The position numbers and the translations under genes were made by a program. A model generated the notes under the pieces. It was not told where the DNA came from and did no database searches. It saw only the letters and a list, made by a program, of their open reading frames with translations. A stretch of DNA of 64,000 nucleotides from Taxillus chinensis (Eukaryota; Streptophyta; Magnoliopsida; Santalales; Loranthaceae). Below are positions 1-10,863 of the stretch, in pieces; the first letter of the stretch is position 1, and each line of letters opens with the position of its first letter. The stretch is taken from assembly GCA_023512835.1 (NCBI GenBank), contig CM042092.1, forward strand, positions 9,700,793 through 9,764,792, given 5' to 3'.

Positions 1-2926
1 TGGGCATCTCCGGCCGTGAGGTTGAGTACGAAGTAGACAAGTACCTAGATGGGACTTCTCTGGCTTTGGGTTTCCTCGGGCCCACGACAAGACCATATAT
101 TGTCCAACAAAGGTGGCCGCTAAGGGTTTTGTAGGTTCAGATGGTCGGATCGCTTGTTGGGTCTGTGGGTGTTGTTGAAGCTGCTTCACCAATGACAGCC
201 ACCATCACCATCACTCAACACTCATCACTCGGCTTCAGCACATAGACAAGAATTTAAGGTTGCCCACAAACTCCACCACGCTTGTCCATAGCTCGAACCT
301 GCGAAGGACCAGTAAATTAAACTCGTACGACAAAACCCATTACGGACTAGGCTTCCAAGCTCCGCATAGAACATTCAGATTAGCAGATTTCCACTTGTAA
401 TCCGATTTTCACGAGAAACAACACGCACCGGTGCAAACTGAGTGAGTGCTGGCATTTGGGTAAAACCCCCTCGTGAATGAAACAACCGAATGAAAACTTA
501 TGTTTAGGTGCCATTACCCTTTTCTTGGGGGGCGTGTGTCCGTGTTTGTTTGTGCTTTGGCAGCTTGGGTTTGGGTTTGGGTATTGGGGGAAGTGTCAGT
601 GTGTCCTCGGCGAAGAACAATAATGTGTTTTTTTAACACTGAAGTCTGAAAAGGCCATTCCACTTTCTTTTTCTTTTTTTCTGTTTTTTTCTTTTTTTGG
701 GTTTGCAGTGTGGCTCTTTCAGTTTCAGGCAGGCAGCTCACGCCTGTCTTGTCCAATTCTCACTTTTTGTTTGGCCAGTTCCAGACGAGTTGATCACATA
801 ATTCAATAAGGTTTTACGTAATGTCACACGTATAGTTTGTAGGGATACGAGCATCCAACGTTTTAGCTAGCTGTCGATATATCACCACACAGTTGCCCCA
901 CGGGTATAGCGTAGTTGGGTGCTCAGGGCATGCAACTCCCAGGTCAGGTGCAATTATATATATATATATATAATCAACATATATATATATATATATATAT
1001 GCACGACGAACCAAAAGCCTTTACTATTTTACTGTTGTACAGTAAAATTATATAATTTAACTGTTTTTTACTTTAAAACTAGGCTGTTTTTAGTTTTGGT
1101 GTAGAGAGAATCTGAACTCTCAATAAAGTTTCTAGTTCTTCACTCATGCTGTTTCCTTGTGCTAAAAAAACTGCGCTGGGTTGATTTCTTTACATTGCAT
1201 TGCTTAAATTGGTCGTTACGTCATCCAAATAACATTTAAAAAAACAATCACAATAGTTTTATAATCAAAGCATTTAACATTCTTGAGACAATGAGATTAA
1301 TTATTGTATTATTTTCATTTTGAAAATTTGTAGTCAAAAGTCCCTAACTGTTTTTGGTTTGCTTATTATTTGGGTTAAGAAAGGATTAATTTGTGTAAAG
1401 TGTTCTGTCAATCATCTAAGATGCTCTGATTGCAGTCTAATTGGATGTTTTTTTGTTGTTTTCACTAAGTCGTATTTAGTTGTAATTATTATCAACAAGT
1501 ATATTATAGAAAGGCACTAGCAGTTGAGGTCCGTGCGTTTAGATGACCTCATAAAGTGATATTTTACAAGGTTGCTTGTGGAGGTAGTCTATTTTTTAAC
1601 ACTAGTATTCTCATTTGTTTACATGAGTTATCATTATTGAGGAGTAATCTTGCGATTGAAGTAACCTTGTGATTGCGATTGACATCGTCTTGCAATCAAG
1701 AACAATCATTAGTCGATTGATGAATTGTGAGTTTATTATCAAGCCTTTAAGGTGTCATGCAATTTAGTATTATGATCAGAGAATCAATTTGTCGAATTAG
1801 GTGTTATGACGATGTGTTCTCATCGAAACAATTGCTCACTATCTAGTGAGCAATTTGCTACTCACTCATAAATCCAAATTTGTTTTATTTTCCTTCAAAA
1901 TAATTGATTGACTTTAGTTTTGTTTATTTCAAATAGGCATTTTAATGATGTGTTGTCATTTTAACAGGAGCTTATTACATGGAGTAAAGTATTGCTCACA
2001 CTAAATTTGAATATTCATTTTCTCCTATGGGAGAATGTCATTCCTACGATAATAAATAATTCTCCTTGAATTTTCTCTAACAAACATGAGAATCCAAATA
2101 AAATTCATCTCATTCTCACTTCAACTCCAAAAGGTTTGGGTCTATCGATTTAAATTCTTATTCACCAATTTTAAAATCCCATTTTTTTAATCAGCTTGTG
2201 ATAATGTATCCTTTGTTTGGCAACATATGAAAAAGGGATAGATTGATAAGGGATTAAAAAAAATGAAAAGAAAATATTATAATATGTATTATCATGTTTA
2301 TCTTTTATGACTAAAATGAAAAATGAAATTGACGACATATTTTTGAATAAATGAATATCATTTATTTTTCTTATGTTTTTATGTGTGTAAAATTTATTTA
2401 TACTTTTACATATAATTTTTTTGGTTATTGTTACACATATACTAAGAAATAAAAAAAACAAAAATGTACATCACCAAGCAGGGTTAGATAGGGAAGCGAG
2501 TGAGTTAAACACGATTCAAAAATATTTTTTTGTTCTTTTTAATACAGAAAATAGGTCCTTTTTTTTCTTAGTGACTGTTTTTAATTTTAATTTTTTAAAA
2601 ATAAATTATTTTCAAATGTAAAAAATTAAAAATATATTTTAAATGATCACCCATACCCCTGCAACGGCCCTCATCCACGTCCATAATTTATAAAACTAGA
2701 AAATAGTTTAACAGAAAATAATTACCAAATAATAAAATTATATATATAATTTACTAAAAAATAAATTATAAAAATAAATTTTAAAAACAAAAAACCAAAA
2801 ATAATACCTCTTACGTCCACGGGGTGGTTGATGTTGCTCGCTACTGTCGCGCGTGCATAACAACACCGCTAAGGGGAAAAAAATTTGAAAAAATTAAGTG
2901 GATTGATTGAGCTGTGTTGGACCCAC
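1..2926. other. intergenic, no gene recognised
   Basis: No convincing coding region was found upstream of the Aurora kinase. The stretch is AT-rich and contains an (AT)n microsatellite at about 954-1000 and a short TTGGGT-type repeat near 563-585. A weak MITE-like pair of ends lies near 2210 and 2483. The first few hundred bases have more balanced composition and could be the edge of a gene beyond the window, but no splice-consistent frame was identified. Confidence 0.5.
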
Positions 2927-2946
2927 GTGACGTCCGCACAAATCCG

Positions 2947-2954
2947 ACCGTTGC
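2947..2954. promoter_or_regulatory. MSA-like mitotic element of the Aurora gene
   Basis: ACCGTTGC about 125 bases before the start codon is, on the minus strand, GCAACGGT. This contains the AACGG core of the plant mitosis-specific activator element bound by three-repeat MYB factors. A second AACGG core (GCAACGGCC) lies near 2661, and an ACGT motif (CACGTGACGTC) near 2925. The position suits the G2/M expression known for plant Aurora genes, but the core is short and binding is inferred. Confidence 0.4.
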
Positions 2955-3025
2955 GAGCCCGCTCCTGAAATAGTTCATTACGGAGTTCGCAGCACTCGTT
3001 TCATTTCAATCACCACAGCGCAGAC

Positions 3026-3028
<3 letters not shown>

Positions 3029-3070
<42 letters not shown>
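3029..3070 (+). repeat. (TC)21 microsatellite in the Aurora 5' leader
   Basis: An uninterrupted TC run of 42 bases ends only seven bases before the Aurora start codon, so it lies in the 5' untranslated leader or core promoter. CT-rich leaders are common in plant genes. This tract is a likely polymorphic marker. Confidence 0.9.
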
Positions 3071-3075
<5 letters not shown>

Positions 3076-3077
3076 CC

Positions 3078-5932
3078 ATGGCGATTTCTACGGAGGTCAA
3101 GCCAGAGGAGAAGGTTCGTAGCTTTCGTTTCTCATTGCTTTAGGGTCTTTACCATCTTTTAGACGCTTTGATTTATCTTCTAGGTTTCGTTTTGTGATCA
3201 GATACGTGTAATTAGGTTCCTAATCGGGGTTTTGTTCCTAGGAATTGTGGAAAATCGTTTTTTTAATATAGCTTCCTGGCATTTTATCTGTATTGACTCC
3301 GATTTTGGTGAAACCAACAACGCAACCTCTCTCTTAGTTGAATTATTATTCCGGAATCAGGGTTATGTGGTAAAATCTAAGCGATCTGAGATCCGCTTGT
3401 CAAATTCGTTTTACCCCTTCAATAAATTGAATTGGGTTCGAATTTGAGATTTGTATGAGCTGCGTATCAATTAGTTGAATTATAACCCCAAAATTAGGGT
3501 TTAGATTATGATCAGTGATCCGAGATCTGTTCATGCATGTTGTTTTCCCTTTTAATAAATTTTATTGAATTCAAGGTGGAGTACAATTTTGTTTTCTTGA
3601 GAAACCAAACGATTCCTTATGAAATTTGTGCTTCAAACGCGCTTTTCCATTTTGACAGGCTCCTTCAGAGGTTTCATCTGCAGAGAAAAAGAGGTGGACA
3701 CTTAATGATTTTGACATTGGGAAGCCTCTCGGGCGTGGGAAGTTCGGCCACGTCTATCTAGCTAGGGAAAAGCGGGTAACTTTTGACTTCTATATATGCA
3801 TCATTTTTCATTTAGTGTGTTACTTCATATGCGGCCTATTGACATTTATTTGAAGATATATATACGCAGTTTTTTTTATTTAGTTGATTAGGTAATGTTT
3901 TTTTGATCGTTTGGGATTAAATGTCTTTTACAACTGCATCATTTTTCATTTAGTGTGTTACTTCATATGCGGCCTACTGACATTTATTTGAAGATATATA
4001 TACACAGTTTTTTTATTTAGTTGATTAGGTAATGCTATTTTTGATCGTTTGGGATTAAATGTCTTTTACAACTGCTGTGTTCCTGCACTCGTTTATTTAG
4101 TTGATTACGTCTGTGTTTTTTGGTCAGTTCTATGTTTCTTTAGAAAAATACATCAGATACCGAATGATGTGACTTAATTTTATTGGCCTGCATCTTGAGC
4201 AGGCCAATCATATTGTACTATTGTGTTTTTATGGTCAGCTTATCGAGCCATCATATTGTACTGTTGAAAAGCACGTTGGATTCTGAATGGCATGACCGAA
4301 TTATATTTGTCTTGTCCTGTTAAGCAGAGCAATCATATAGTCGCCCTAAAGGTGCTTTTTAAGAGCCAGCTGAAACAGTCTCAGGTGGAGCATCAGCTTC
4401 GCAGGGAAGTTGAAATACAAAGTCATCTTCGGCACCCTAACATCTTACGACTTTATGGATACTTCTATGATCAGGTAAATTGCGTTTAAGCTCTTTATAG
4501 TTTTCATTATATTTGTGTCAAACTGATCGATTCTTCTTTCCATCTCTTTGGTTGCAGAAACGAGTTTATTTGATTCTAGAATATGCAGCTAAAGGTGAGC
4601 TGTACAAGGAACTTCAGAAATGCAAGTACTTCAGTGAAAAACGTGCCGCAACTGTGAGTATAAAACTGTTTTAGTAACGTTTTCTTGACTGCAGTCAGAG
4701 AACACAACGGAGTGAATTTCAAAATATGCCTAAAATATTTGTGAGAACTGATTAGAAGTTGTGTGCATAATTTTTGTGTGGACAGTATGTGGCATCATTG
4801 GCCCGGGCTTTGATCTACTGTCATGGAAAACATGTGATACACAGGGATATTAAGCCCGAAAATCTTTTGATTGGTGCACAGGTATACACTTTTATCCTCT
4901 TTCCATTTTTTCAAGCGATGGCCACAATAATTTTCTGCACTGGCCTATTCTATTTGTTAGGGGGACTTGAAGATTGCAGATTTTGGGTGGTCTGTCCACA
5001 CTTTCAATCGCAGGCGGACCATGTGTGGAACTTTAGATTATCTCCCACCTGAGATGGGTAAGGGAGGATTATGGATCTCCTTGTGTGCGGTCTATTAATA
5101 ATTTTTCTTGCTTATAAAAAAATAGATTTTCTAGTATACATTTCTTTTTAGTGGTTTCAATAGTAAAAATTGGATCATATAGATGTAAATTTTCTGTAGC
5201 CCTAAATGGTTCTGGATTTGAAAATTTGAATAAAATTGATTTATTATTATCATTTATAAACAATTTTAGCATTTTTTCTTTTTTTGGAAATGTAACCTGT
5301 ATGGCTGTATCTTTCACACAAATGTTTGTTAACAGTTGAGAGCGTGGAGCATGATGCAAACGTAGATATCTGGAGTCTTGGTGTCCTATGCTACGAATTC
5401 CTCTATGGGGTTCCACCTTTTGAGGCAAGAGAGCATTCGGATACATATAGAAGGTACGCATGGATTTGCATAGTTGTGGGATAGAAGGGATGCTTCCAAA
5501 TGAGATTTGTTTTTTTCCCGAGCAACATGACCATATCATCACCTTTACAGAAGAATGTGCTCCACTTTTTTCCTTTGTACTTGTATATGTTTTTTAACAC
5601 TGGCACTCAAATTTCTTTTGACATCCATGAAAAATGTGACCATGTGTTGTGCTATGGGCTACAGGATTGTGCAAGTGGATCTAAAGTTCCCACTGAAACC
5701 CATTGTCTCTTCTGCTGCGAAGGGCCTTATTAGTCAGGTACCAACCACCCTTCATTTTTTCAGTCATAGAGTTCCAGTATTAAAGACATATTTTGCCACG
5801 TCTTAATTTTCTGTTTGTTGGAATTCCTAGATGCTTGTAAAGGATTCTTCACAGCGATTGCCATTGCATAAGCTTTTGGAGCATCCTTGGATCATTCAGA
5901 ATGCAGATCCTTCTGGTGTTTATAGGGGTTGA
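3078..5932 (+). CDS. AUR1-like: Aurora serine/threonine kinase, alpha type (AUR1/AUR2-like)
   Basis: Mitotic kinase; plant alpha-Auroras act on spindle microtubules and the forming cell plate. Nine exons with GT-AG introns: 3078-3113, 3659-3775, 4328-4474, 4558-4653, 4786-4881, 4961-5057, 5336-5453, 5665-5737, 5831-5932, giving 293 residues, the usual family length. The N-terminus before the kinase domain is only about 31 residues, as in AUR1/2. The catalytic set is complete: glycine loop GRGKFG (37-42), lysine in VALK (K59), helix-C Glu78, HRDIKPEN (Asp153), DFG (Asp171), and activation-loop [11 protein letters not shown] with Thr184. The end ADPSGVYRG matches alpha-Auroras. The start is the first ATG after the TC tract and gives the expected MAISTE-type beginning. 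All exon junctions keep frame, so the gene looks intact. Identity as alpha rather than beta rests on the sequence pattern. Confidence 0.95.
3798..4073 (+). repeat. 138-bp tandem duplication in Aurora intron 2
   Basis: Two head-to-tail copies of about 138 bases (3798-3935 and 3936-4073) differ at only a few positions. Both begin GCATCATTTTTCATTTAG and end with TTTTACAACT. They lie inside intron 2 (3776-4327), so the protein is unaffected. The low divergence points to a recent event. Confidence 0.85.
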
Positions 5933-6011
5933 TCTTTCTCAAGGATGTTGTGTGGTTGGCTTCTCTAGGGATCATTCTGGTGTTTATAGGGGTTGATCCT
6001 TCTGGTGTTCA
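5908..6011 (+). repeat. repeated copies of the Aurora C-terminal coding end
   Basis: The last coding bases and stop (TCTGGTGTTTATAGGGGTTG) at 5912-5931 recur at 5975-5994, and a shorter piece (TTCTGGTGTT) follows at 6000-6009. The copies lie downstream of the stop, in the presumed 3' UTR, spaced 63 and about 26 bases apart. The first in-frame stop at 5930-5932 is kept, so the protein is not extended. Confidence 0.75.
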
Positions 6012-7291
6012 GAGTTGCATGAAGAATGTGGTTCGCTTCTCAATGCATAGATCCAGCAGGGTCCATTGATAGAAATTACTCTCATTTGGGTCTGGGGGTA
6101 AGAATTATACATGTACCCGCTGGATCATTCTGAAATTACACACTCAGCAGGTCCACATAAAGCGATTTTATATGGGCTACACATTTTTCCTACATGTCTC
6201 GTTGTTGTAATCCATTTACTGAACTAATAATTGCATTTGCAAGGAACAATTTTTAATTCCATGGATTATCTTGCCAAATTTTCTAGCTTACACCGTGAGG
6301 ATTTGCAAGGACTACACCGTTGACAAAATTCCTAATAATCTATAGTTACACCGTGAGGATTTTTATTTTTTTTAGTTGGAGATGAGAGACTTAAAACATA
6401 TGTAGTCTCCCAATTGTAGTCCTCATTTTTAGTTTTTAGAAAACATATAAACAATGCTGAGATGACGTACAAGTGAGGGTGGTGGAGAGAATGTAGAATC
6501 GTGTCGATCACTGTGTACAAAAAACTTATTTTCAAATTGCACGTGATCTTTTCCGAAATGTTGGAGGGAGACTTGGAGCCCAAAATGAGTTAGGTTTGCC
6601 ACGAGAGAACTGATGTGTCAAGAGAAGGACTGCCATGCTATAATAGCTACCCCGACTCGCGTAACAACGGAGCAAGCAAAATACAAATGCGGAAGTACAC
6701 TTGACATCAATCAAGTGTCAAAAGTTTTTGTGGTTGCTAACCAGGTAACAAAGGCCATTTTGTGAGGGATGGCACCATACCAGACCACCAGAAGCCATAT
6801 TAAAATGTGGTTTGTATAGGCGGAAGTACTCTTTCATGTGTCAGGCCCAGGATGTCAATGTTTGTTGAGCTTGAATTGCAACTCCTCCATGGTCGATGAG
6901 CAGATCACAAATGGATATTAGTTTCTTCATTGAAGTTGAATTTTTCATGGACCCATGTACTCCCAAACTGCTCCACATTTGAAACAAAAATAGGAGACCT
7001 ACCTTAGCCAAATGGAGTTCTTGTGAGAGTGGATATCCCAAAGCACATGATAGAAGAGAGCTGGTTCTAAGAAATATTATATATATATGTATATATATAA
7101 TTTTATCTAAAGAAATTCTTCAAATAAACATCAATAAGATTAGGTAAGAGTCTAAAGGTGAAGTTGGAAAGTTTTATAGATTTTTGCACCTCTACCTCTA
7201 TCTAATAAGTAATTTGTCTTGATTGTAGTTGAAGACCTAGGAAAATATTGAAGACAATAGTTCACATAAAACCTAGATTAAAATTATAGAT
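5933..7291. other. Aurora 3' UTR and intergenic DNA
   Basis: No gene is recognised. The first 350 bases are presumably Aurora 3' UTR. A short motif (TTACACCGTGAGGATTT) occurs twice, near 6288 and 6347. The rest is AT-rich with short unsupported open frames on both strands, up to the target duplication of the copia element. Confidence 0.5.
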
Positions 7292-7296
7292 GTTTT

Positions 7297-7722
7297 TGTT
7301 GGAATAAATTCCATCATATAGGGCCAAACATGTAAATATTAAATGTGTTGTGCTGTCTTTAGAAAAGCCTAAATTAAAGTGATTTAATTACAGATTTTAA
7401 ATAAGGCTTAAGGGTATACTTGTCATGGAATTAATGTGTAGATACCAGACTGCTATTTTTAATTTGATGAGGGGCCGAATTAAAAATAGCAAATACTATA
7501 TATATAGGGTTATGGTTCCCAAATCGCACGACGGCTTATTAGGTCTGTATCCCCATCGACAGAGCTATTGAGAACAACGGTTTATAGGAGTTGTGCTGAT
7601 TTGGAAGATCACAACCCGTTGATCAAACTCCAGCGATGGATTCAGGTACGCTTCCGATTTATTGTTTCAAATCAAGCAATCTCTAGGCAAATAAAGATCA
7701 TGTAGTTTATCAAATTCTAACA
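7297..7722 (+). repeat. 5' LTR of the copia element
   Basis: 426 bases with TG...CA ends and short inverted ends TGTTGGAAT/ATTCTAACA. A TATATATATA box lies at 7497-7506, placing the likely transcription start near 7530. The last part is almost identical to the 3' LTR, while the first half is clearly different. It contains an ATG at 7636 followed by a consensus splice donor (see the gag entry). Confidence 0.95.
7497..7506 (+). promoter_or_regulatory. TATA box of the copia 5' LTR
   Basis: TATATATATA sits at the end of U3, just before the region conserved between the LTRs. In the 3' LTR the corresponding site has expanded to about 50 bases of AT repeat (about 13590-13635), which may have altered promoter strength or start position in that copy. 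Confidence 0.6.
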
Positions 7723-10700
7723 ATTGGTATCAGAGCTATTTTGCCGTAGAACTGTTTGATTGATTTTGTTTTTCGGTAATCAAAATATACGTAATTGTTT
7801 TCAATTCTGTTTTGTGATATCTTGTGTGTCGTACTCAACCGAGAGAGAGCAAGAGCGGCAATTTTTTTTTTCTTCTCCCATTTAGCGCGGTGCGATGGCT
7901 CCTGACGCGATCGTCGCTGGGTTTCTCATTAAGTTCGTAACCTGGCCCTGCATAGAAACCTCGGATTGGATTATCTTGCCTAGCAATAGCTGTCGAAAAG
8001 TAAAAGGGTATTGGCTAATGGCTGGGTCACCTGCGTAATTAATTAAAAAAAAAAGAGAGAGAGAAGGAAATAATAAATGTTTCCGCTGGGTATTCTAGTT
8101 GAATTCGGCAATCCCAATTTGATGTTGCGTGATCTTAGAATACATGATTTGAATATTGAAATAATAGCATGGCCCGCATCATTATTATAGTCTGTACTTT
8201 GTTTTGTTTTTAATGGTCATATGATACGTATAGTGTAGCATGCAAATTTCCTTTACTTTAATGAATACCTCATATATGCAATTACGAATATGCATGTAAT
8301 GTTTGCATGTAATATGATCCAAATAATTACAAATATGCCATTGGAATCTTATATCATGCAAATTATTTGTGTTATATGATGAATTCAAAGACTTATAATT
8401 ATATTTGTATAATTTGTTGATTGCATATTAAATTTGTATAATGTGTGATAAATTTTAAATTCAGAAATTATTTGATAAATCACAAATTCAAATATTTTAT
8501 GGTAAATCATTCATGATTAAATTTAATTGTTCATCATTCTAAATGATTAATTGAAGCAGGATGTCACCAAAGTGACCTCTCCTGTGTAGATTATTTATGA
8601 GGGATGTTGAATGTTAGTGAGTGTATAAATTCATGCGGGTATTAACCGGCCCAAAGGAAGGTTTAATATTTGGCCGAATTACACACACACCTATGGTGGT
8701 AAACATGTGATGATTATAAGGTTTAATTTTACATGTAAATAATAATTCGATCCAAAGATAGATTTATTATTTGACATGAGTTATTATCAATGTTTGATCA
8801 CTACAACAAGAGTACCATTTACAGTTAATATTACTGTCCAAAGACTTGATATTAATGTTGTGCTAGGTATCTTGAGATGGGAATTACCATTATTTGAATT
8901 TGTTGATTATCATATTTGGTTATTAATGTGAGCATATTTGGTTATTTTGTTTTCAGCCAAGGTTTCTACTATATCTGCTAATGTCAACTCAATACCCATG
9001 CTTAATGGGACCAACTTTAAGGATTGGAAAGAGAACATTGAAATTGTTCTTGGCAGCATGGATCTGGACCTTGCACTTCGGTGTGAGCAACCTGCTTCTC
9101 TTACGGATGCAAGTTCTTCTGATGTTATAAAGAACTTTGAGAAGTGGGATCGCTCAAATCGCATGAGTCTCATGATCATTAAGCGTGGCATTCCTGAGGC
9201 ATTTAGGGGTGCGGTATCTGATGATATCGTTACAGCCAAAGAGTTCCTAGCCGAAATTGAGAAGCGTTTTGCTAAAAACGATAAAGCAGAAACAAGCACG
9301 CTTTTGCAAAGCTTGATTTCTATGAGGTATAAAGGCAAAGGAAACATAAGAGAGTACATTATGGAAATGTCTCATCTTGCTTCTAAACTTAAGGCATTAA
9401 AACTCGAGCTATCTGATGACTTGCTTGTGCATTTGGTATTAATCTCTCTTCCTGTACAATTTGGTCAATTTAAGGTCAGTTATAACTATCAAAAGGAAAA
9501 ATGGACTCTTAATGAGCTCATTTCTTACTGTGTACAAGAGGAAGAGAGATTGAAACAAGATAGAACTGAAAGTGCTCATTTGGTTGTTACCCATAAGGAT
9601 AAGGGCATAAAGAGAAAGAATATGGAAGCTGCTAAAGGTCCAACTCAAAAGAAACAACAACAAAATACTAAGGGTTGTTTCTTTTGTAATAAGTCTAGAC
9701 ATATGAAGAATGATTGTACCAAATATCACGCTTGGCGTGCTAAGAAAGGTACACTTCTCACTTTGGTCTGTTCTGAGGTTAATTTAGCTTCAGTACCTAG
9801 AAACACGTGGTGGTTAGATTCTGGTGCTACTACTCACATCAGTGTTTCTATGCAGGGTTGCCTGAACTACCAAAAGCCAAGTGATGCTAAAAGATACATC
9901 TTTGTGGGCGATGAAAACTCGGTGGAAGTCGAGGCTATTGGGCATTTTAAGTTATTATTGGGAACTGGTTATTATTTGGATTTATTGGATACTTTTATTG
10001 TACCGTCTTTTAGGCGGAATTTGGTTTCAGTTTCTTTATTGGACAAATCAGGTTATTATTGTTCATTTGGAAACAATCAATTCAGTTTATCTATAAATTC
10101 AAATTTTGTGGGAACTGGTTCTTTATGTGCATATGACAACTTATATTTGTTTGATATAGTTGCTTCTTATAATGAAACCTTGCATGTGGAATCAAAGGGT
10201 ACTAAACGCAAATTAAATACAGATAATTCAGCCACATTATGGCACAAACGATTAGGTCATATCTCTAGAAATAGAGTTGAGCGGCTTGTGTCTGATGGGA
10301 TTTTAGATTCTCTTGATTTTACAAACTTTGGTGTTTGTATTGATTGTATCAAGGGAAAACAGACCAAAATAAAGAAATTAGGTGCCAACAGAACTACAGA
10401 TGTCTTAGAATTGATACATACGGATATTTGTGGTCCATTTCCTACAGCTTCTTGGAATGGTCAACAATACTTCATATCATTCATAGACGATTATTCACGC
10501 TATGGGTACCTGTTTCTTATTCATGAGAAATCTCAGTCTTTAGATGTGTTCAAAAATTTTAAGGCTGAAGTTGAGAACCAACTCAGCAAAAGGATAAAGC
10601 GTGTCAGGTCTGATTGTGGTGGTGAATACTACGGCAGATATGACGGTTCATGTGAACAACGTCCAGGTCCATTTGCACAATTCCTAGAGGAATGTGGAAT

Positions 10701-10863
10701 CGTCCCACAGTACACCATGCCAGGATCACCTAGCATGAATGGTGTAGCTGAAAGACGAAACCGAACACTTAAGGATATGGTAAGGAGCATGATTAGTCAT
10801 TCTACCTTACCAGACTCACTCTGGGGAGAAGCACTAAAGACAAGACTTATATTATTCGAATAG
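7636..10863 (+). CDS. copia gag-protease-integrase frame, truncated, probable spliced start
   Basis: The open frame 8957-10863 encodes Gag (UBN2-type), a CX2CX4HX4C zinc knuckle (bases 9676-9717, first and last Cys included), the protease motif LDSGATTH (9814-9837), the GAG-pre-integrase region LWHKRLGH and an integrase core (HTDICGPF, then SDCGGEYY). It stops at 10861-10863 within the integrase region after a frame break. The first in-frame ATG in the frame (8998) is already inside the conserved Gag start. However, ATG-GAT-TCA-G at 7636-7645 in the 5' LTR is followed by a GTACGC donor, and TTTTCAG at 8950-8956 is a good acceptor. Removing 7646-8956 joins the ATG to gag in frame. This is inferred from sequence only. 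Confidence 0.75.
7725..7736 (+). other. primer binding site (initiator tRNA-Met)
   Basis: TGGTATCAGAGC lies two bases after the 5' LTR and is the standard plant copia site complementary to the 3' end of initiator tRNA-Met, which primes minus-strand DNA synthesis. It lies inside the predicted gag leader intron. Confidence 0.95.

Noticed and set aside
560..590. TTGGGT repeats resembling telomeric sequence
   Set aside because: The plant telomere unit is TTTAGGG; this is only a few imperfect TTGGGT units and is better read as simple sequence.
2210..2483. Possible MITE with CCTTTGTTTGG-like ends
   Set aside because: The ends pair over only about 16 imperfect bases and flanking duplications do not match.
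5069..5806. Open frames on both strands within the Aurora gene
   Set aside because: They read through introns 6-8 or lie antisense to exons; the spliced Aurora model explains the coding signal.
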